From NCBI RefSeq assembly GCF_027744825.2, contig NC_071334.1, positions 62,098,937 through 62,162,936 on the forward strand: a stretch of DNA of 64,000 nucleotides, given 5' to 3'. Numbering within the stretch: position 1 is the stretch's first letter; each line of letters begins with the position of its first letter. A program made the translations under genes and the position numbers. The notes under the pieces were generated by a model. The model saw nothing but the letters and a program-made list of their open reading frames with translations. It did not search any database and was not told where the DNA came from. This DNA is from Synchiropus splendidus (Eukaryota > Chordata > Actinopteri > Syngnathiformes > Callionymidae). Positions 55,827 to 64,000 of the stretch are shown here, one piece after another.

Positions 55827-56400
55827 TCATCTGTCCGTCTCAGTCCATCAGGTGCGCGGAATTCTATCTCCTCTCTCCTCCTCCTTCCTCGGATGCTCCG
55901 GGATGGGTCAGTAGCCGCCTTCCCCCCCCTTTTTTTCCTCACTTTCCCGTCGTTTCCCGGTCCTCCGCAGGCCTCTCCAGCGCGGCGTCTTTGTGTTTAA
56001 TGTCCCCGGCGTGTTCTTATGGTGATGCTGCGGGCCCCCATGTCCAGCCTCTCCTCCTCTGTTGCTGCTCTGCTCTCCACACTGGAGCTGTCCGCGGTCC
56101 CCTACGCGACCTCTCAACCCAACCTGCTGCTGGAGGGGAGGGCGGGGCGGAGAGGGCGCGCGCACCGGCCTTCTCTTGCAGACTGACGATCCGTTTGTCC
56201 AGTCAGAGTGTAGGAAAGGACTAGGGCGGGCCACGACGGCAACATTGACGACCAATCGACGTCCGCAGCGCAGACGGGTCTGTGTCCACGGAGCTGTCCT
56301 GGTTCAATTGTGTCTCGCTACTGACTCTTGAGCTGCGAGAGAGCGTGTGGCTGTATATAACCGGCGCAAAGATCGAGTCGTTCCTGCATGCAAATTCTGA
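55827..56400 (-). promoter_or_regulatory. onecut2: onecut2 5' UTR and promoter region
   Basis: GC-rich, CpG-dense sequence upstream of the ATG at 55826-55824. In gene sense a TTATATA box (56354-56360) lies 530 bases above the ATG and would place transcription start near 56325, leaving a 5' UTR of about 500 bases. The TATA assignment is inference. Confidence 0.5.
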
Positions 56401-57367
56401 CCAATCTCCTCTGTAGCCCTGCAGTTCCTCCACCACCGTCTTGAGTGTTCTGTAAAAACATAAAAGAGCATAAATCCGATCAACCTGCAAATATGAAATT
56501 AAGTCTGTTTCTGACTCATGAAGATTTGTGTTACACATCTGTAGCATCAACTGAAACGATTTACTGAATTTGCTGCTTTTATTTATTTTAGAGACAACAC
56601 ACAAACACCAAACTTTTCCAAAGAGCTCTGTAAGAAAACATACTACTGGGATAATATGCAAATCCCCATGTTAATCAGTTCATGTTAGACTTTGCTTTCA
56701 CCGACAACTATTTAAACCTGAATCAATAAGAGGCGAATAAGTGTAAACAAAGACCAGTGATTGGTGAAAAAGATGTGCTCATCCTGACCTCTGCACATAC
56801 ACATGTGAAAGTATTAATATCAAGCTGCGACCACACGCTTCTCGCCTGTTGGTGAAATCCTCTCATGACCAAAGGTTTGCACACTGGCACATGCTGAAGC
56901 TGCCTGACGTCGGAGCTATTTGCCTTCAGGAGTCATTAAAGTTTGATGTCATCCCAGCTCATCACCTTCTGCCTCTGATTGTTGAGATAAAGTCACGTGA
57001 CAGGAAATACCTCAGGATAAATCAGAGCAAACAGGGGCCACGATTCGCCTCCAATGACAAATCACTGCACAAACTACTTTGTTATTTTACTCAAACAATT
57101 TGCTATGTGTGACTGGAATTCTATTAATATTAAAAAAAAAAAACATCTTCAGACTACTGGGAATTATTTAGACCACATTGGAATCTATGTTTATGTGGAT
57201 ATAAGTTATAACTTTAGCACACATAAAGGGTGCAGATAAGAATTTAATGATTCAGATACTGAATTCATAAACAGCAATAGAGAATCAAACACCAAAACCG
57301 TACAAACACCTTCTACATTACGTTTTACTGTTAGAATATCAACCTGTAGTGTCATTTTCTTGAGTCA

Positions 57368-57494
<127 letters not shown>

Positions 57495-57563
57495 GTCTTT
57501 CAGTCTATATATGTATATATCTATTTATATATATAATGTTATTATTTATATATCTATTTATAT

Positions 57564-57712
57564 ATTTATAAATATATAATTTTATTATTTTTCCCCCAGC
57601 ACAACAACAGTGAGAATTTATCTCATAAATATATTTTTATATATTTATTTATTTATAAATATATAATTATATTATTTTTTTAAAACAGCACAACGACATT
57701 GAGAATTTATCT
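57564..57712 (+). repeat. Local duplication with 87-base spacing
   Basis: ATTTATAAATATATAATT, CAGCACAAC and GAGAATTTATCT occur in order at 57564-57623 and again at 57651-57712, with small changes in the central T/C tract. Confidence 0.8.
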
Positions 57713-60700
57713 ATCTATCTATCTATATATATACACACATATATGTATGTATATATATATATATATAGCCATCAGCAGACTGGTGTTCCTGTTGTGGCAG
57801 TCGTCAAACAGTCATTAATTCTACCGTAGCCATAAAATATAATGACATAAAGACGCGTACTCTATCTGGTGCTTAACCTCCAAAGAGGGAAACCGTTTCA
57901 GTGTTGAAAATAAAGCACCTCTGTGTTCACTAAACATGAGGAAATAAAATACGTCACGTGCTGCATTGTGCGTCGGACCAAGAGTGTTTGATTAGGATTT
58001 TATGACCCTTGAGCACGCTGAGATATGATGTAATGTGGCAAGACACATTCCATTTTTGTGTATCACTACAGCCGGCCGTGATGTAGTCAACAGGATGGGC
58101 TCTGCATATGTGTGTGTGTGTGTGTGTGCGAGCCTGTTGGGATGTTATTGACAGTCTCTGGCTGGAGTGATGAGTGTTTTGTAATGGTAACATGGCCTGT
58201 AGCCTGTTCACTTTTCAACTGATTACACTTCCAAGGGCAAATGACCCTCCGCCTCACCATCGCCCCCAGACCGGCAAACACTCGTAAACACAGCCATATG
58301 TGCCTGGACAGCTACTGTGCAGCACGTTGAATTCATGAAACAATTCTGAGCAAGTTGTGGCAGAGTTGAATCTGCTTCATCATCCAGGGATGGGTCACGT
58401 GTTTACCCTGTGAATATGATCCTCCCAAAACGTGAAAGAAACACATGGAGACAATGTCAAGGTTTGTGAAGTAAGGTTACGTGAATATCATTGGAGCTCA
58501 GCCGTACTATGTTTACTGAATATGATTGGATTGTGTGCAATTCAAATATGCTTTGAGGTCAACCCAATGGTAGCTGCTGTCATTAGTTTGACCTGTTAAG
58601 TAGCTTCATAAATGATCTATATAAAAATATAGCTTCTAAATAGAATAAATTGACTACATACAACGTGGCTATGGAAGTGAGAGTATGAAATTGTTCTCAA
58701 ACATTTCCTCACATTACATTTTATGTTCAAAAATTGACTTGTTATTGGGGAACACTTACTCATTTTACTGTCAGTGATTTTGTTGTTGTTTAGACAGAGG
58801 GTTTGGTGATCATTTCTAGTTGTAATAATACCAGGCTAAACAAGATGCTTATTAGTGATTTTTAATAACTAATAACTGACTAAAATACTGCAGATAAACA
58901 CATGAATAAGTAGCTTTTTATGGTAAAATATGATCCCTAATCTAAGGTGAACCTAAACTTGTTATTATCTCCTCACATTTAAATATGCAATTTTAAATGC
59001 CTAAACACTTCAGGAAGAAGAAATCCAAAATCACTTCAGTTAAATGAATTCATCGCTTGTTGTTATCTGATTTCTCCACCTGCCGCCTAGATTTAAAAAC
59101 AGACACGCAGTATGATACACATTGAGCATGTTGCGAGCCTTTTGACTAAACAAGAAGCCAGATTATGTGATGATGATTTTTCTGCTACAAACTGGCTTCA
59201 GTTGCTACTTGGAGCTGACGCAACAGAAACTGTGCTTTGTCAAACATCAATGGTTTCAGAAAAGCTCTCCCGGCATCCATTCACTGGGCCTCAGCAGCAG
59301 CTGGGTCGGAGTCCATTTGACTCGTTGAAACCTCGCGTCACACATTGCTGTGCCAGCTCACCAACAGATGGCAATAAGCTGGCATTTCTGCCTTCCTGTA
59401 CCATCCAAAGACTCTGCCCGAGGGCTGACAACAGGCGAGCGTTCGGCTGGTCCTAACCTGTGTTTCACACACAAGTTAAATAAAAGATATTCAGTCATGC
59501 AAACTACAACACAGCACCGTAATTCTGCTTTTTTTTAATTACGTTTTTATTATTTATTTGGATTTTTTTAAAGAGTAAAAGTCATGTTTTGATTGTTTGA
59601 GTTCCCACTGATCCGTTGATCCCATAATAGATGTCTTTCAGTCTAGCAGATAAAAAGTTGCCCTGAAACTGCTCCTGTAATTAAGTGTTGCTAAGTCCAC
59701 CAAGCCTGAGCCATAAGCAGGAGGATGAGGAGGATGGAGGAGGAGCAGGGCAGCTAGTTGGACAGATGTTGCTTTGTCTAAAGACTGTTGTGTAATTAAG
59801 AAGAGAGGAACAGAAGCCTGACCCATTTTCTTCTTTTGATCAGCTGTCATAGGGGCAGCAGGGGGTCCAGTGAGGGAAGACCTGTCTGTCTGTCCATCTC
59901 CCAAACTTTCAGCTGTCTCGCTGAGGATGAAGCCGATTGGAGAGAAGCTCCAATCCCTCAATATCACAGCGATAGGAGGCAGAGAAGAGGGTTAATGATG
60001 ACCGAATCAGAAGGGTAGAAGGAAGACAAGAAGGTGTAAAGGTGCAGTGACAGATGAGGACAAAGAAGACGGGGTGGGGGTGGAGGGGAGCTAAAATCTG
60101 GGCAATAAAGGGGAAAAAAAAGGGGAGGATGGGGTGGACATCCAGGAGCAGGGGGAGGGAGACTGTAAAGGAGCAGCTGGAGCAGTTGGAGGGGGCGGAA
60201 GAAGAGGTGCAGGAGGAAGTGCTCGAGTTTAGAGTCAATGTGGCCACGTAAACAGAAATGCTGACGCCAGGAGCAGAAGATGACTGGCTCCGCTCAGTAA
60301 AGTGCCTCGACAGAGATCAGGTGACCATGGTGGCATGCTGGTGGAGTGCTTTGGTGGGATTTGAGAAGAATGACGGAACATGTGGATGCCGCTCACACTT
60401 CAGTCGGATCAATGAAGTGGACTATAGAGTTAAACGTTGCCATCACTTTGCATTGAGGTGCAGGTGTGCTGGGTTAGCCCACTCCAGGACCCACCCATTC
60501 AGGGAGTGAACAGTGTCCACTGCTGGAATATTGATCTTTCTCTATAGATGGGCCAGAGTGGACAAGGACACGAAAAATTTTTTTGCCAGGTGGGGCCTAA
60601 AACGTGTCCAATAGTCAATACTGAGTGAAAGGCAAAGGCTTTATTGGAATACCATGCACTTATCATGAGGAAATACCTTGTGGACGATGATTGTTCAATG

Positions 60701-62112
60701 GTGTCAATGCGCCTTTGCACGATGAAAATGTTGTTGAACACAAGCGGAAATGAACAGAGCTCAAAGTGAACAGAAAGTATCATGATGGTACTTTATTTCA
60801 GAAACTTTCAGAGGAATGCATGAGGAGGATTTATTTTCAAATGGAATGGTTGAGATTTTCTGTAATTGAAATCCAACCAAAGGTCTGGAACCCCTTCGGG
60901 ACTTGAGGACAGAGCATGTATGTGCCCAAACAAACAAATGCTGCCACTGAATGGATCTCACTGGGAGCAGCCTGACTGTCTCTCGGGGAAAAGCTGCATC
61001 TGGCGCCGGCAGAAGTTCCTAAACTCCATCAAAGACCCCCCTCAGCCACCCGTGCAAGGCATCCGTGTGCCCTTCTGATTTTCTGTTCACTTGTCTTCCA
61101 CCAGTTTCAAACAAATGTCTCTCTCTGACGCCTTGATATTTATCAGCTCATCTTTTTTGTCTTCCTGTGTCCTTCATGTCCCACAGCACTTTTGGCCCCC
61201 TCTTCACATGTCCTCTCGGTCCCCGGTCCCAAGTGTCCTCTAGGTCCTCTGTCTCCTGTGTCCTGGGCCATCTGCTGTGCACTGAGCAGCAGTATTGATC
61301 TGCAGCTTTGTGCAGGAGACCACATGCTAATCTTTAGTGTTAGAGACAAACACACTGGCATCTGTCCCACTGACTCTCTCTCTCTCTCCCTGTCTCCCTC
61401 TCCAGTCCCCCACCCGTCTCTCCCTCCATATTCCAGTGTCATCCTCTTTTTATTTTCTGCCTCCTCCTCCTGCTGAATGAGCCAGCAGTTTTTTGGCCGA
61501 GGGTCCATCTGTCTCTCCGCTCCGCACTGGTCAGCTCAGCTTCGTGTTCTTTGGTGTTTGGTGGCAGACATATTGGGTTTCCTGCCCCGGTGTGATGATC
61601 ATAGCAATGCAAATGCAGTTGACTTATGAAGAACTGAAGGAAAATAAATATGATTCTCAAGAGAGCTGCATATCTGATTGAGATGCTAATATGCAACATT
61701 TATTGTCTTTTCATATAAAGCATATAAACTTCTTCTACAAAGAAAACATCCATGAATGAGAATGTTCTGATGGAAGGAAAATTTCAGCTTCAGATTAAAC
61801 ATAAATATGATCATTATTAAATATTAACGGAGATCAATAGATTATAGATAGTCAGTTAACTTTCTTTCTAATCAACTGTTGCCAATGGTGCCAATGAGTG
61901 AACATAGCAATACAATGTGTGAGAATAACACCAAATACAACCTTTTTTAAATGTACATTAACTGGAACAGTCATCCGACCATCTGCATCAAATTGGCCTC
62001 TGCCCGTTTCTGTTGAAGAGCTGAGTGGTTGGTTGTAAAATATTTTAAAACTCAACATTATAAACCAAAAATATAATGAGAGGGAAAATAGAGGAAGTGG
62101 TTGGGGGTGTCG

Positions 62113-62142
62113 CTGTACACTTGTACACTTGTACACTTGTAC
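62113..62142 (+). repeat. Three-copy 10-bp tandem repeat
   Basis: The decamer GTACACTTGT is repeated three times in tandem, followed by GTAC. Confidence 0.85.
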
Positions 62143-62979
62143 TACATTCTTTGACGGTGCTCTGAATCATGGGCTAAACTGGTGCAGGACTCCCAGCTTT
62201 TATAATATTGACAAACTCCACTTCTTGTGTCTTGCAATATACACCAATGATACTTAAGAAAATGAAATTTTATCAGACTGAATTTTGTGTTTTGCATTAC
62301 TACTATTTTTTGACATGGAAGACAACTTCCCCAGAGGGAGCAAGAGGACTTGTCTTCACACCTGAACAGGGGAGGCTGCTCTATCTATCTATTCTATAGA
62401 AGGATAGATAGATGGATAGATTTAAGTTTAAATCACATTCCTTCTTCAGCTCCTCCACCTCCCTCTCCTCCTTCTCTATTCTCTGCGGGTCTTTTCAAAC
62501 TTATGGACCTGCTGCCTCCATTGTTGCGGTTCTGTTGGCCGTGAAATCATCTGTGAATGTGAACACAAAAGCGACACACACACGTGCAGAGTCGAGCTGC
62601 TGTATTCAAATGGCAGCACACGCCGCACTCCCTCCCCCCCTCCTCCCCCTGCTCCTCCTCCTCCTCTTCTTCCTCCTCCTTTGCTGCCTCCTCTTTGCCA
62701 CTCATGTGCCCCGCCGTCACACAAAGGTAATAATTGTATTATCATGCTAGAGCACCTGCATTTTGTTCCATTTTACCAATGTTTTATTTAGTCAGCAAAC
62801 CTCATCTAAACATTTTTGGCATTTTGTGAAGTAGTTTTTTGAGAAAAAAATGACGACATAATGGATATTTACCAAAAAAAAAAGTTGATTATTTATGTAT
62901 TCATTTATTTTTGTTTTTAAGAATCAGCACAACAAATATTTCAGGAGGCAGACTTTGCGTGCAAAGGCCTAGAGCCTAA

Positions 62980-62981
<2 letters not shown>

Positions 62982-63046
<65 letters not shown>
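62982..63046 (+). repeat. (TG)n(AG)n compound microsatellite
   Basis: About 14 TG units switch directly to 18 AG units. Confidence 0.95.
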
Positions 63047-63051
<5 letters not shown>

Positions 63052-63830
63052 ATTGATTAGAAAATGCAATAATACACCTTTACTAATTGGGGTCTTGCTC
63101 TCATCATCATGACTGTTTCATCCAGTCAGATGTGTTTCTCTTTTGATAACATTTCATGTGTGTGTGTGGAAGCTCTGCTGAGCTGTCAGTGATCAAAGAG
63201 CGCAGCATGAATATTTCAGTCTCACATCAGAGATGAGAGACCTTCATTGACTCTTGGGCCTCAAACATGGCTGCTCCTCCTTGTTCTCAGTCTGACCAAT
63301 ATTACTCTGGGCATCTGTCAATGTCATATATCAGGATTATTATTATCAAGAGAAATGTGTGTGTATTTTTTTAAATCTGCTTTGTCTTTTCTAAAACAGC
63401 TCATATTAAATAGACATGAACACACACACATGCACACACACAGCAGGATAAGAGAGATTAAAATTACGTTTAATAAAGATGAAGATGATGATTATTTTTT
63501 AAACTACACCTAGAATACCCAAATTAATTCAGTCACAATATAACAAATGAAAATGTTTCACACAACCATTTTAATAACCAATTATCCTCTTCAACTTAAG
63601 ATTTAATTTTGATCATGTTGGTTACAATAACTGTGATGTCAGAGCAGTCAATATTTCTTCTGGCTTTGTATAATTTAAAATGATTATTAGAAAAGAATTC
63701 AAATTCAGTATATTTTTTCATTTTATTATTTATTTGTATTTCGTTAAACTACTGAGTGTAACTTATTTTTAATATTAATATTTAATATATTGCAGTATGA
63801 TAATGATTCAAGACAACAAAGAATGAGATT

Positions 63831-63945
63831 ATTAGACTTAGACTTTCTTCATTGTCATTGCACAAAAACATATCACTATATTATGGCAACGAAATTTCGG
63901 ACTGAGGCCTCCAGTTTCCAAAAACAACACTATATGTCCAAAAAT
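63831..63945 (+). repeat. Dispersed fish repeat, copy 2
   Basis: Near-identical to 6055-6160 over ATTAGACTTAGACTTTCTT, CATTGCACAAAAACATATCA and GAAATTTCGG, with a short extra stretch (GCCTCCA) after CTGAG. Confidence 0.85.
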
Positions 63946-64000
63946 AAATTGCTACATAATTTTGTTTGATATAATGAGGCCCCAAAATGAAACTGTGTGT

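Noticed and set aside
56221..56661. 146-codon minus-strand open frame upstream of onecut2
   Set aside because: Overlaps the inferred promoter and 5' UTR, lacks recognisable motifs, and is not needed to explain onecut2.

Overview
This is vertebrate nuclear DNA, almost certainly from a spiny-rayed (percomorph) teleost fish. The genes are split by short GT-AG introns, no bacterial features are present, and the dispersed repeats and hAT/Tigger-type miniature transposons are of kinds common in fish genomes. Four genes are recognised with confidence by reassembling exons: txnl1, nars1, fech and a onecut2-type gene. A fifth, dnal1, is clear except for its ends. A sixth, a two-exon gene between txnl1 and dnal1, is not recognised.

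Layout: txnl1 (+, 71-2346); unrecognised gene (-, 3594-4758); dnal1 (-, about 5.5 or 6.3 to 8420); a 526-base head-to-head promoter; nars1 (+, 8947-17079); fech (+, 18135-25767, 3' UTR to about 27.1 kb); a 5.7-kb repeat-bearing intergenic stretch; then onecut2 (-) with an inferred 7.4-kb 3' UTR (about 32.8-40.2 kb), a terminal homeobox exon (40208-40497), a 14.1-kb intron and a first coding exon carrying the CUT domain (54638-55826). From 56.4 kb to the end I see no gene, only repeats and unassigned sequence.

The nars1-fech-onecut2 order, with nars1 and fech in tandem and fech converging on onecut2, matches the human 18q21.31 block as I know it; txnl1 also lies in 18q21 in human. dnal1 (human 14q24) is out of place relative to that block. 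The genes do not form one pathway: a redox/proteasome-associated thioredoxin, a ciliary dynein light chain, cytosolic asparaginyl-tRNA synthetase, the last enzyme of heme synthesis and a developmental transcription factor.

The strongest non-coding signals are: (1) nine perfect 8-mer matches to the miR-9 target site within 3.8 kb of the inferred onecut2 3' UTR; (2) an RFX X-box and a perfect NRF1 palindrome in the shared dnal1/nars1 promoter, beside the dnal1 start; (3) a consensus-perfect CTCF core in a fech intron; (4) a perfect 20-bp hairpin downstream of fech; and (5) two well-bounded miniature transposons with matching target duplications. I found no convincing wholly new biological system.
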